Assembly: GCF_039543505.1 (NCBI RefSeq)
Contig: NZ_BAABJW010000001.1
Span: forward strand, 682,001-746,000
DNA length: 64,000 nt
Reading direction: 5' to 3'
Origin: Litoribaculum gwangyangense
Lineage (GTDB): Bacteria; Bacteroidota; Bacteroidia; Flavobacteriales; Flavobacteriaceae
Positions 41,840-50,892 of the stretch are shown piece after piece. The notes under the pieces are model-generated. The model did no database searches, was not told the DNA's origin, and was given only the letters and a program-made list of their open reading frames with translations. How positions within the stretch are numbered: position 1 is the first letter of the stretch; the number at the start of each line of letters is the position of its first letter. The position numbers were made by a program, and so were the translations under genes.

Positions 41840-42886
41840 ATGAAAAAAGGAATATTACTAGTAAATCTGGGATCTCCCGATAGCCCAGAACCAAAGGATG
41901 TAAAAAAATATTTGGGAGAGTTTTTAATGGATGAACGCGTTATAGACGTGCCCCTTTGGGCAAGAAATTTGCTTGTAAAAGGAATCATTTTAAATACGCG
42001 TCCGAAAGCTTCTGCGAAAGCGTACAAAAAAATTTGGTGGGATGAAGGTTCACCTTTAATTGTGCTTTCTGAAAGACTTCAAAATAAACTTCAAAAACAA
42101 GTGGAGGAACCGGTTGCTTTGGCTATGCGCTATGGGAGTATGACCATAAAAAAGGGGCTTCAAGAATTGGTTAACAAAGGTGTAGAAGAAGTATTATTGT
42201 TTCCATTATATCCACAATTTGCGATGGCAACCACTGAAACCATAACGGTTTTAGCTGAGGAAATAAGACAAAAATATTTTCCAAATTTAAAAATCGAATC
42301 GGTTCCAGCTTTTTACAACAAACCAGATTACATAGAAGTATTGTCAAACTCCATTAAAAAACACCTACAAGGGAAAAACTACGAGCATTTATTGTTTTCG
42401 TATCACGGGGTTCCTGAACGTCACATTCGTAAAAGCGATATCACTAAATCACATTGTAATCCAAGCGATAAAGTAAATTGTAAATGTTGTAAAATACCTA
42501 GTGAGGCGCACAAGTATTGCTATAAGCACCAATGCGTTGAAGTAACACGTTTAGTTGGAGAAGCATTAAATTTAAAAGAAGGCACCTTTTCAACCTCCTT
42601 TCAATCTCGTTTAGGATTCGACCCATGGTTGCAACCTTATACCGATAGAACGATTGAACGTTTGGGAAAACAAGGGATAAAAAACATGGCGATTGTAACC
42701 CCCGCTTTTGTGAGTGATTGTTTAGAAACTTTAGAAGAAATAGCCATGGAAGGGGAAGAAATATTTCATGAAGTTGGAGGAAAGGAGTTTACAACTATAC
42801 CTTGTTTAAATGACGATGATGACTGGGTAGCACTCATTTCCCGTTGGATAAAGGAATGGGCTACTCCTGAAACCGTAATGGTATAA
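41840..42886 (+). CDS. hemH: Ferrochelatase
   Basis: 348 aa from ATG 41840 (MKKGILLVNLGSPDSPEPKD); a TTG two codons upstream is unlikely. Inserts Fe2+ into protoporphyrin IX as the last step of heme synthesis. The catalytic His region is FSYHGVPERHIRKSD. A Cys cluster follows (HCNPSDKVNCKCCKIPSEAH, then KYCYKHQC), more Cys than in the E. coli enzyme and possibly metal- or cluster-binding. SFQSRLGFDPWLQPYTD is the usual C-terminal motif. The stop overlaps the MATE gene start by 1 nt. Confidence 0.97.
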   Translation: MKKGILLVNLGSPDSPEPKDVKKYLGEFLMDERVIDVPLWARNLLVKGIILNTRPKASAKAYKKIWWDEGSPLIVLSERLQNKLQKQVEEPVALAMRYGSMTIKKGLQELVNKGVEEVLLFPLYPQFAMATTETITVLAEEIRQKYFPNLKIESVPAFYNKPDYIEVLSNSIKKHLQGKNYEHLLFSYHGVPERHIRKSDITKSHCNPSDKVNCKCCKIPSEAHKYCYKHQCVEVTRLVGEALNLKEGTFSTSFQSRLGFDPWLQPYTDRTIERLGKQGIKNMAIVTPAFVSDCLETLEEIAMEGEEIFHEVGGKEFTTIPCLNDDDDWVALISRWIKEWATPETVMV

Positions 42887-44235
42887 TGACCAAGGTTTCA
42901 TCCCAAGAATTAGGTTCACAACCTATTAGTAAACTCTTAATAAAACAAGCTGTCCCAGCATCAATTGGAATTTTAGTGATGTCGCTAAACATTCTAGTCG
43001 ACACTATTTTTGTAGGCCAATGGATAGGCTCTACAGCTATTGCTGCCATTAACGTGGTATTGCCGGTGTCATTTTTTATTGCCGCATTGGGAATGTCTAT
43101 TGGCATTGGTGGTTCGTCTATAATCTCCCGAGCTTTAGGAGCTGATAATAAAGACAAAGCTTTAAAAACTTTCGGAAATCAGCTTACACTTACCCTCTTG
43201 GTTACTGTTACGTTTGTAATTTTTGGACTTTGGTTTGTGGATGGTATTATTCCTGCTTTTGGTGGCAAAGACACCATTTTCGAGCCTGCCAAAATATATT
43301 ATAAAATTGTGCTTTATGGTGTGCCATTTTTAGCACTATGTATGATGGGAAACACTGTTATTCGCGCAGAAGGTAAGCCTAAGTTTGCCATGTACGCGAT
43401 GATGATTCCATCGGTTGGTAATTTACTTTTGGATTATGTTTTTATCAATTTACTAGAATTGGGAATGGAAGGAGCAGCATGGGCTACCACAGGGTCATAT
43501 TTGCTTTGTTTTGGTTTTATTCTGTGGTTTTTCCTTTCAAAAAACTCTGAGTTAAAAATAAATATATCTCATTTTGGTCTCAATAAACCTATAGTTTCAG
43601 AGATCAGTTCTCTAGGATTTGTTACTCTAGCAAGACAAGCAGTAGTAAGTGTTACCTACCTATTTATGAATAATATTTTGTTCAATTTGGGAGGTGAAAC
43701 TTCTGTTACAGCGTATGCGATAGTAGGTAGAATGCTTATGTTTGCTTTATTTCCAGTGTATGGAATTACTCAAGGTTTTTTGCCTATAGCAGGATTTAAT
43801 TATGGTGCGAAAAAATATCATCGAGTTAAGGAAACCATTTTTACCGCCATTAAATATGCTGCTGGCTTAGCAACGCTGGTTTTTATTTTACTTATGGTAT
43901 TCCCAGAAGCCATTACTAAATTATTTACAACTGATCTTGCAGTAATAAAAGAAACTCCTAACGATATGCGTTGGGTATTTGCCGCTACCCCGATCATTGC
44001 AATTCAACTTATTGGAGCGGCTTATTTTCAAGCTATCGGTAAAGCTGTCCCTGCACTTTTACTCACATTAACTCGACAAGGATTTATTTTTATTCCCTTA
44101 ATTTTGATACTTCCCAAGTTTTTTGGAGAATTAGGGGTTTGGATGTCTTTTCCTATTTCTGATGTTTTGGCAACCATTATTACAGCCTATTTTCTTAATT
44201 TAGAACTAAAACGAAATTTAGTAACTACCAACTAG
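42886..44235 (+). CDS. MATE family efflux transporter
   Basis: 449 aa with about 12 membrane helices in two homologous halves. LIKQAVPASIGILVMSLNILVDTIFVG opens the first half and the second begins near residue 235. Na+ or H+ driven export of cationic drugs or metabolites. Coupled to hemH by a 1-nt overlap and followed by hemJ after 4 nt, so it is part of the heme transcript; export of a toxic porphyrin is one possible, unproven role. Confidence 0.92.
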   Translation: MTKVSSQELGSQPISKLLIKQAVPASIGILVMSLNILVDTIFVGQWIGSTAIAAINVVLPVSFFIAALGMSIGIGGSSIISRALGADNKDKALKTFGNQLTLTLLVTVTFVIFGLWFVDGIIPAFGGKDTIFEPAKIYYKIVLYGVPFLALCMMGNTVIRAEGKPKFAMYAMMIPSVGNLLLDYVFINLLELGMEGAAWATTGSYLLCFGFILWFFLSKNSELKINISHFGLNKPIVSEISSLGFVTLARQAVVSVTYLFMNNILFNLGGETSVTAYAIVGRMLMFALFPVYGITQGFLPIAGFNYGAKKYHRVKETIFTAIKYAAGLATLVFILLMVFPEAITKLFTTDLAVIKETPNDMRWVFAATPIIAIQLIGAAYFQAIGKAVPALLLTLTRQGFIFIPLILILPKFFGELGVWMSFPISDVLATIITAYFLNLELKRNLVTTN

Positions 44236-44239
44236 GGTT

Positions 44240-44788
44240 ATGGAATATTACAACTACATTAAATCCTTTCATCTTATTTTTGTGATTACTTGGTTTGCTG
44301 GGTTATTTTACATCCCGCGTTTATTTGTCTATCAAATTGAAGCGTTTCACAAACCTTCTCCAGATAAGGAAATTTTAGGGAAGCAACTTAAACTTATGGC
44401 AAAGCGCCTATGGTTTATCATCACATGGCCATCAGCCATTTTGGCAACTATTTTTGCCATTTGGTTACTTGTTTTACAACCCTACTGGTTGCAACAAGGT
44501 TGGATGCATGTAAAACTTGCTTTTGTAGTTTTACTCATAATTTATCATTTAAAAACCCATCAATATTATAAGCAATTACAAAACGATGTGGTAAAAAAAA
44601 CCTCCAGTTTTATGCGAATTTGGAACGAAGGCGCCACTTTTATCCTGTTTGCAGTAGTTTTTCTAGTGCTACTAAAAAGTGCTATTAATTGGGTTTGGGG
44701 TATTGTTGGGATATTGCTTTTAGCAATTCTTATTATGTTGGGATTTAAAATTTATAAGAATATAAGAAATAAAAATCCTGAAACATAG
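44240..44788 (+). CDS. hemJ: Protoporphyrinogen IX oxidase HemJ (CopD family)
   Basis: 182 aa, four or five membrane helices. HemJ oxidises protoporphyrinogen IX to protoporphyrin IX in bacteria lacking HemG/HemY. The N-terminus YIKSFHLIFVITWFAGLFYI carries the conserved His (residue 11), and RLFVYQIEA and QGWMHVKLAFVVLLIIYH match the family, including the conserved Lys. Its place in the hemH operon strongly supports this over a generic CopD annotation. It supplies the penultimate step missing from the other heme genes here. Confidence 0.9.
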   Translation: MEYYNYIKSFHLIFVITWFAGLFYIPRLFVYQIEAFHKPSPDKEILGKQLKLMAKRLWFIITWPSAILATIFAIWLLVLQPYWLQQGWMHVKLAFVVLLIIYHLKTHQYYKQLQNDVVKKTSSFMRIWNEGATFILFAVVFLVLLKSAINWVWGIVGILLLAILIMLGFKIYKNIRNKNPET

Positions 44789-44800
44789 GCTTTTATATCA

Positions 44801-44937
44801 CGTCGATGGGTTTTTATTAAAATCAAAATGGTATCGAGAAGTTGGGCGTTACCCTGTTGGGTCAGGCTATTCATTACAATCTTTTTTATCGTACCTCAAA
44901 AAAGGATTTCCATGGCTATCCTAAACGCACTCAATTA
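44801..44937. repeat. REP-like flavobacterial intergenic element between hemJ and the kinase
   Basis: The gap contains GGTATCGAGAAG, then GGGCGTTACCC...GGGTCAGGCTATTCATTACAATC, then ACCTCAAAAAAGGATTTCC and CTATCCTAAACGC. I recognise this 'GGCGTT...GGGTCGGGCT...TACAATC...AAAAAGGAT...CAATCCCTAACGC' layout as a common dispersed flavobacterial repeat of about 90 nt. Its ends GGGCGTT / AACGC are complementary. The downstream part to 45012 shows nothing else convincing. Confidence 0.6.
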
Positions 44938-45012
44938 TCAAGTTATAGTTTTTTAAACCAGCTTAGCCTGTTTGGTTTGATTATTGCTATATTTATTGCA
45001 TCGATATTTTAG

Positions 45013-46473
45013 ATGAATATAAAAAAACTTTCCCTTCGTACTCGTATTTTTTTAGCCATGATGTTCTTGGTATTACTGGCATCTATTCTTATTTCTGCAG
45101 TAGCAATTTATCAGTACAAAGAACAAAGTGAAGATTACCACACCGAACGTTTGGGGCGCAAAGAAGAAAACATTCAAACACATATTAGGCGGGTTTTAAA
45201 CGGCAGACAAAATACATGGGAAGTAAAAACCGAAAATATACCCATTATTTTCAAAGAAGAAATCTATAATATTGCAGACATCCATAAACTTCAAATCAAT
45301 CTATATGATTTAGATGGAAATTTATTGATTTCATCAAGAGCAGGCTTACAAAACACAGCTGCCGATAAATGTTTGTCTGCCGAGGTTTTAAACGCGATCA
45401 CCAATACAGCCACCCATCGATTTGTTGATAAGCATACTGAAAATGGAGAAACGTTTCAATCTTCTTACACTATTATTTCGGACCAACATTCTAAGTCATT
45501 GGCCATATTAAATTTACCTTATTTAGAAAAAGATGATTTTTTAACCAAAGAACTTGAAGAATTTTTAAAGCGAATTGGTTTAGCATTCACCTTTATTTTT
45601 TTAATGGCCATCATTTTGGCATTTTTGCTTTCAAAATACATTACGAAATCGCTAAAGGCCATTAGTGACAAAATCAATACCACGAGATTGGAAAAACGTA
45701 ATGAAAAAATTGAAATTGATACCACTAGTGAAGAGATTTCTACTTTGGTAAACTCCTATAACAGTATGATTGACGAGCTAGAGGAAAGTGCTGTGCAATT
45801 AGCTCGAAGCGAACGTGAACAAGCGTGGAGAGAAATGGCAAAACAAGTAGCGCACGAAATAAAGAATCCATTGACGCCAATGCGATTAACGGTGCAAAAT
45901 TTTCAACGAAAGTTTAATCCAGAAGATGAAAACATCCATTTAAAAGTAAATGAATACAGCAAGACGCTTATCCAGCAAATTGATACCATGAGTTCTATTG
46001 CATCAGCATTTTCAAATTTTGCTAAAATGCCCGCACAACAAAACGAAACACTTAACGTGGTTAATATCGTGAAATTGGCACTGGATATTTTTAATGAAGA
46101 TTATATCGCTTTTTCGGCAGAGCAGGAGGAAATTATTGCAAAATTTGACAGAGCACAGCTTATTCGTTTAGTAACCAATTTGGTAAAAAACGGAATTCAA
46201 TCCATACCAGATCATCGAACGCCTAAAATAAATGTAGCTGTTACCACCGATGAATATAATGTGGTCATTACGATTGCTGATAACGGTTCGGGAATTTCAG
46301 AAGAAAACATGGATAAAGTGTTTGAGCCGAAGTTTACCACCAAAACTAGTGGTATGGGTTTAGGATTAGCCATGGTTAAAAATATTGTAGAAACCTATAA
46401 AGGGAGCATTACATTTAATACTGAAAAAGATAAAGGCACTACTTTCATAGTCATATTTCCTAAACAAAATTAA
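45013..46473 (+). CDS. Sensor histidine kinase (NtrY-like)
   Basis: 486 aa. Two membrane helices (about 11-32 and 190-212) flank a periplasmic sensor domain of about 155 residues; a HAMP linker follows (about 213-265). Phospho-acceptor H281 is in QVAHEIKNPLTPMRL; N box NLVKNGIQSIP; G boxes DNGSGI and GMGLGLAMV. The 'KNPLTPM' H box is typical of NtrY-type kinases. No response regulator gene is adjacent, so it is an orphan kinase. It follows the heme genes after a repeat. Confidence 0.93.
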   Translation: MNIKKLSLRTRIFLAMMFLVLLASILISAVAIYQYKEQSEDYHTERLGRKEENIQTHIRRVLNGRQNTWEVKTENIPIIFKEEIYNIADIHKLQINLYDLDGNLLISSRAGLQNTAADKCLSAEVLNAITNTATHRFVDKHTENGETFQSSYTIISDQHSKSLAILNLPYLEKDDFLTKELEEFLKRIGLAFTFIFLMAIILAFLLSKYITKSLKAISDKINTTRLEKRNEKIEIDTTSEEISTLVNSYNSMIDELEESAVQLARSEREQAWREMAKQVAHEIKNPLTPMRLTVQNFQRKFNPEDENIHLKVNEYSKTLIQQIDTMSSIASAFSNFAKMPAQQNETLNVVNIVKLALDIFNEDYIAFSAEQEEIIAKFDRAQLIRLVTNLVKNGIQSIPDHRTPKINVAVTTDEYNVVITIADNGSGISEENMDKVFEPKFTTKTSGMGLGLAMVKNIVETYKGSITFNTEKDKGTTFIVIFPKQN

Positions 46474-46479
46474 ACAACT

Positions 46480-46908
46480 ATGATAAAGCTATTTTTTATT
46501 TTTTGGGCTTTAATTCCCGGTTATGTATGGGCACAATCTGGGGTTTACGTAATTGATCACACCCATGACAGTATTGATGGAACAAAAACGAAATGGACAC
46601 TTATTTTGAACGATGATGGAACATTTTCATATCACTTTTTAAGGGATATTTCTTCTATTTCAAAAGCCAACATAGAGGAGAATTTTTACGGAAAAGGAAC
46701 TTGGAAAGCTGAAAATAATATAGTCTATTTTCATACCAATAAAGAAACAGATTTGGATGAAAAGTATAACATCGATTTCACCAACTCTAAAGCAAGATAT
46801 ATTACAAAATCACCCAGAGATAAGTCAGATAGAGTTGTCAAAACGGCATTACACTTTTATGAATCCAACTTATTTTATATTAAAGGATTAAAATTATTCA
46901 AAGAATAA
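46480..46908 (+). CDS. Hypothetical secreted protein
   Basis: 142 aa with a signal peptide (MIKLFFIFWALIPGYVWAQS, cleavage near residue 19). The mature part looks beta-rich and lipocalin-like: TKWTLILNDDGTFSYHFLRD, GKGTWKAENNIVYFHT. Six nt after the kinase gene and 3 nt before the enoyl-CoA hydratase, so it is cotranscribed. No function can be stated. Confidence 0.78.
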   Translation: MIKLFFIFWALIPGYVWAQSGVYVIDHTHDSIDGTKTKWTLILNDDGTFSYHFLRDISSISKANIEENFYGKGTWKAENNIVYFHTNKETDLDEKYNIDFTNSKARYITKSPRDKSDRVVKTALHFYESNLFYIKGLKLFKE

Positions 46909-46911
46909 ATT

Positions 46912-47694
46912 ATGAGCTACAACAACATATTCTCAAAGGAAGAAAAGGGTATTACAACTATTACAATCAATCGTCCTAACAAATTAAATGCTTTAAACAG
47001 AGAAACTATTAAAGAACTTCACGAGGCATTTGATGAAGCTAACCACGATAAGAAAACCAAAGTTATAATTTTAATAGGAAGTGGCGAAAAAGCGTTTGTT
47101 GCAGGTGCCGATATTAGTGAATTTGCAAATTTTTCTGTAAAAGAAGGCGCTAATCTAGCCTCAAAAGGTCAAGAATTGTTGTTCGATTTTATTGAAAATT
47201 TATCAACCCCAGTTATAGCAGCAGTAAATGGATTTGCTCTTGGTGGCGGATTGGAATTGGCCATGGCATGTCATTTTAGGGTAGCTAGCGATAATGCTAA
47301 AATGGGTTTGCCAGAAGTATCGTTAGGTGTTATACCGGGTTACGGAGGCACGCAACGTTTACCACAATTAATTGGCAAAGGGCGCGCTATGGAGTTGATT
47401 ATGACGGCCGGTATGATTGATGCCCACACCGCTTTAAATTATGGTTTAGTAAACCATGTTACCACTCAAGATGAACTGTTACCGCTTTGTGAAAAAATAG
47501 CAAGTAAAATCATGCGTAATTCGCCAGTAGCAATTAAAAGTGCTATAAAAGCCATTAATGCCAATTTTAAAGATGGGGTAGATGGTTACCAAGTAGAAAT
47601 AAAACAGTTTGGGAAGTGTTTTGGAACCCTAGATTTTAAAGAAGGCACTACCGCCTTTCTTGAAAAAAGACAGGCAAACTTCCCCGGAAAGTAA
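46912..47694 (+). CDS. Enoyl-CoA hydratase/isomerase family protein
   Basis: 260 aa, crotonase fold. Hydrates trans-2-enoyl-CoA in fatty-acid or amino-acid breakdown. Oxyanion-hole segment AFVAGADISEF; GFALGGGLELAMACHFRVAS with the first catalytic Glu; PEVSLGVIPGYGGTQRLP with the second. Both Glu residues are present, so hydratase activity is likely. Substrate chain not determined. Confidence 0.93.
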   Translation: MSYNNIFSKEEKGITTITINRPNKLNALNRETIKELHEAFDEANHDKKTKVIILIGSGEKAFVAGADISEFANFSVKEGANLASKGQELLFDFIENLSTPVIAAVNGFALGGGLELAMACHFRVASDNAKMGLPEVSLGVIPGYGGTQRLPQLIGKGRAMELIMTAGMIDAHTALNYGLVNHVTTQDELLPLCEKIASKIMRNSPVAIKSAIKAINANFKDGVDGYQVEIKQFGKCFGTLDFKEGTTAFLEKRQANFPGK

Positions 47695-47770
47695 GTTTTT
47701 CATTTAGAATTCAGAGTATTTTAATTTCTTTTTGAAACTATTTTAATCTCACTCATTGGGTGTTATGCTT

Positions 47771-49444
47771 TTATTCAAAGACCACGTCATCTATATAAAT
47801 GTCATGAGGTTTACCATAAGCACTAGAAAAAACAACCAACCCTGATCGAATACAGCTCATATCCTGATTCTTCAATTTGATGGTATATTTCTTCCATTTG
47901 GTTGTAAGCTTAATCTCTATGTGCTCTATGGCACTATCTGGATATGGTTTATCTTTTTTTATCAATCCAAAACCTACGGTAGCGTTAAGATTTTTTTCAC
48001 TGGCCTTGGCCCAAAAACTAAATTGGCTTGTACCAGAAAGATCATAACCTCCTTCAATATCTCCCCAATCATTTGGAGGAGTTACTAAGCCCAGACCATA
48101 CCATTCGTAGTCATCACTATAAGATAGTTTTAAAGCATAAGTGCCAGCATAAACATCTTCTTTGTTTTTTAAGTCTACCTTTATAGCCTTATAATTTCCC
48201 ATGTAAGCAGAGGGGAAGTAAGGGTTGTTTTCTCCATCTTGATAAACATAGAATGGCAAGTCCATTTTTTTAACTACAAGGTCATCTTTCGCCGACTCAT
48301 CATATTCTTTAAGAATGGATTTTGTAGCGTTATGGATAGGTTCAAAGCCCAAGATATCAAACAATTTAGAAGATTGCTTTAAATAATTATCATTGCTAGT
48401 TTCCTTAAACCATGCTTTAGAGATTACATCGTTTTTATAAAGTCGACTATCTTTCCATTCTGAAATACCTTCAATACCTATTTTTGGCCAGTCCTCATTT
48501 ATAAAGCTAATGGCCTTGATATTCTTGTTATAAATGAAACTGAAATAGTTTGCGAACCAGTTATTCCATACTTCGGTATTTTCTATATCAATTCCATTTA
48601 TGGGGTTAGATTCTGCAATCATTACTGGTTTTTTGTGTTGTTTGGCAAAGTTCAGCACATTATCACAATAAATGCCAAATTCAGGACCATCGTAGGCGTG
48701 TCCAAAAACCGATATAGCAACCCAGTCAACATAGTCATCACCAGGATACCAAGCTTCTAAGGGATAGTTTTTGTAAGGTTTGGATGCAAATGAATGCCAA
48801 ACGAAAGCGACGTTATGAGCGCCCTCTGTTCGCATGATATCTACGATATGCTTATAGGCCTTTACATATTCATCTGGTTCCAAAGTGTTATGAGGTCCAT
48901 CAAACTCGTATCCTATTCTTAAATATATTGGTCTATTGGCAACTTTAGCCCAAGCACTAAATTGTTTAACAACATTATCGTATGCTCCATTTCCTGCATT
49001 TTTTGCAATATCCCAATTGCCTACCATCCACATGGCACTTTGTATTACGGTGTTGGGAAACTTGTCAATTATCATTTGATGATATTGTGTATTGCCTGCT
49101 GTATTTTTATGAGGCTCTATAATACCTTTGAATTCTGGAATCCCCCAATATGCTGACCAACCACTTGGAATTTCTTCCTCTGGAAAAGCAGCCATATATT
49201 CTGAAATTCTTTCAACGGTTTGACCCATGATAAGAAGTGTTTTCCCTTTTGGGGGAACATATTTTGTTTTTTCGTATTCATAAACAAATTCATCATCAAT
49301 AGTCTTATCAATCATAGAGACCATTGCCTCAACTGAAAGCTTTGATTTTTTTTGTTCTTGAGCAATAATCTTTTTACTAGTTGTAAATGCGACTAAAATA
49401 AACACCATGGCATAAACCCTTATAAGTCTTGTATTATTATTCAT
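47771..49444 (-). CDS. Secreted glycoside hydrolase, GH26-like, with C-terminal carbohydrate-binding module
   Basis: 557 aa. Signal peptide about 1-29 (ends IIAQ). The catalytic (beta/alpha)8 domain spans about 65-330: acid/base candidate E180 in YLRIGYEFDGPHN and nucleophile candidate E278 in KKPVMIAESNP, both at strand ends as in clan GH-A; VDWVAISVFGHAYD and INEDWP also fit. Residues about 395-557 form a beta-sandwich module (YAGTYALKLSYSDDYEWYGLGL, IYIDDVVF) like CBM-type domains. GH26 covers mannanases and beta-1,3-xylanases; the substrate is unknown. No SusC/SusD genes nearby. Confidence 0.82.
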   Translation of the reverse strand: MNNNTRLIRVYAMVFILVAFTTSKKIIAQEQKKSKLSVEAMVSMIDKTIDDEFVYEYEKTKYVPPKGKTLLIMGQTVERISEYMAAFPEEEIPSGWSAYWGIPEFKGIIEPHKNTAGNTQYHQMIIDKFPNTVIQSAMWMVGNWDIAKNAGNGAYDNVVKQFSAWAKVANRPIYLRIGYEFDGPHNTLEPDEYVKAYKHIVDIMRTEGAHNVAFVWHSFASKPYKNYPLEAWYPGDDYVDWVAISVFGHAYDGPEFGIYCDNVLNFAKQHKKPVMIAESNPINGIDIENTEVWNNWFANYFSFIYNKNIKAISFINEDWPKIGIEGISEWKDSRLYKNDVISKAWFKETSNDNYLKQSSKLFDILGFEPIHNATKSILKEYDESAKDDLVVKKMDLPFYVYQDGENNPYFPSAYMGNYKAIKVDLKNKEDVYAGTYALKLSYSDDYEWYGLGLVTPPNDWGDIEGGYDLSGTSQFSFWAKASEKNLNATVGFGLIKKDKPYPDSAIEHIEIKLTTKWKKYTIKLKNQDMSCIRSGLVVFSSAYGKPHDIYIDDVVFE

Positions 49445-49763
49445 AAATTTTATTTTTTAATTCAGGTTCACTTAGTTCAAAGTGCTTTGCCGTTTTAACT
49501 CTTAAAGTAAATTTTATATGATTTTCTATAGAATTTTGGCGCTGTGTTTTTTGTTCGTGAATAGAAGAAAAATTTTATAAAATATCCTTTAAGCCTAAAA
49601 TATATTGATTATAAGCTACTTTCATTATTTTAAACCAAGGTAGCTGAAAATTTTTACAAAATCAAGTTGTTAATAAAGTTCATTTGTTTTAACAATTTTC
49701 AGAAAAAATTATAAGTAATTTTAAAGAGCTACTTATACAGCAATAACCCTTAATTTTACTGTA
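49445..49763. other. Divergent intergenic region between the glycosidase and radical SAM genes
   Basis: 319 nt, very AT-rich. It should hold promoters for both flanking genes, but no full TTG-N17-23-TAnnTTTG pair is visible in either direction. No hairpin with T tract, ORF or RNA gene was recognised. Confidence 0.5.
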
Positions 49764-50837
49764 ATGGACCCAAAATCTACCATAAAAGGACGTGGTGCGC
49801 AACTAAATGCGCATAATCGTTTTTTTGAATTAAGCCATGAAGTTCGTGATGATTTCCTAGAATTCTGCTTAAAAGAAGGAGAACAAGCCGATAAAAATAA
49901 AACCCTTTACTTACCTGTTTTTCCAAAAACTATAGTGAATAAAGTGGTAAGTCCAGATGTTGGCATGATGTTCTCCATGAATGCCTACCAAGGTTGCGAA
50001 CATGGATGCATTTATTGTTATGCCAGAAACACCCATGAATATTGGGGTTACAGTGCAGGGTTGGATTTTGAAAGAAGGATTTTAGTAAAAAAAGATGCGC
50101 CAAAATTGCTGGAAGAATTGTTGAAAAAGAAAACTTGGAAAGCACACCCTATTGTTATGTCTGGAAATACCGATTGTTACCAACCTGCCGAAAAGCAATT
50201 TGAAATAACCAGAAACTGTTTAGAAGTATTTTTAAATCACAAACATCCAGTTGGTATTATTACTAAAAACTCTTTAATTTTAAGAGATTTAGATATTTTA
50301 AAAGCTTTGGCGAAGGATAATTTAATAGCTGTTAATGTATCTATTACCTCATTATCTGAACAAACCCGACGCGTTTTAGAACCAAGAACAGCAACTATAG
50401 CAAGGCGTTTAGAAACCGTTAAAATATTAAGCGATAACAAAATTCCTGTAAATGTGATGTTAGCACCTATTATTCCATCCATAAATAGCCATGAAATTTT
50501 GCCTTTGGCAAAAGCCGCTTCAGATCATGGTGCCTTATCCATTGCACATACTATTGTCAGATTAAATGGTGCGATTGGTGAAATTTTTACTGATTGGATT
50601 AAAAAAACCATGCCCGATAGAGCCGATAAAGTATTACATCAAATAGAAAGTTGCCATGGAGGAACTTTAAACGATTCACGATATCAAACACGAATGCAAG
50701 GTGATTGTAAAATTGCGGAGCAAATCAATAACCTTATAAAATTGGCAAAACGTAAATATTTTAAAGATAAAGGCATGCCTAAATTGAACACAGAATTGTA
50801 TGAACAGTTTAGAGATGGGCAATTAAAACTTTTTTAA
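49764..50837 (+). CDS. PA0069 family radical SAM protein
   Basis: 357 aa. The Cx3Cx2C cluster motif is C78-EHG-C82-IY-C85 in QGCEHGCIYCYARN, binding a 4Fe-4S cluster for SAM cleavage. It is close to spore photoproduct lyase-like and PA0069 proteins (KGRGAQLNAHNRF start; VMSGNTDCYQPAEK; HTIVRLNGAIGEIF). Reaction unknown; a DNA-repair role has been suggested for relatives but is not shown. Monocistronic. Confidence 0.92.
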   Translation: MDPKSTIKGRGAQLNAHNRFFELSHEVRDDFLEFCLKEGEQADKNKTLYLPVFPKTIVNKVVSPDVGMMFSMNAYQGCEHGCIYCYARNTHEYWGYSAGLDFERRILVKKDAPKLLEELLKKKTWKAHPIVMSGNTDCYQPAEKQFEITRNCLEVFLNHKHPVGIITKNSLILRDLDILKALAKDNLIAVNVSITSLSEQTRRVLEPRTATIARRLETVKILSDNKIPVNVMLAPIIPSINSHEILPLAKAASDHGALSIAHTIVRLNGAIGEIFTDWIKKTMPDRADKVLHQIESCHGGTLNDSRYQTRMQGDCKIAEQINNLIKLAKRKYFKDKGMPKLNTELYEQFRDGQLKLF

Positions 50838-50842
50838 AACAA

Positions 50843-50871
50843 AAAAGTGGGTTTTTAAAACCCACTTTTAA
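50843..50871 (-). terminator. Terminator of the 199-aa secreted protein gene (bidirectional)
   Basis: AAAAGTGGGTTTT / AAAACCCACTTTT stem. On the minus strand it is followed by a T-rich tract, so it mainly ends the minus-strand gene; the plus-strand T run is shorter. Confidence 0.82.
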
Positions 50872-50892
50872 CGATTAATAGTGTTTAAAGAG

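Noticed and set aside
44870..45012. Open frame ending in a hydrophobic tail (NQLSLFGLIIAIFIASIF) before the histidine kinase
   Set aside because: No start codon; most of it lies within a dispersed repeat.
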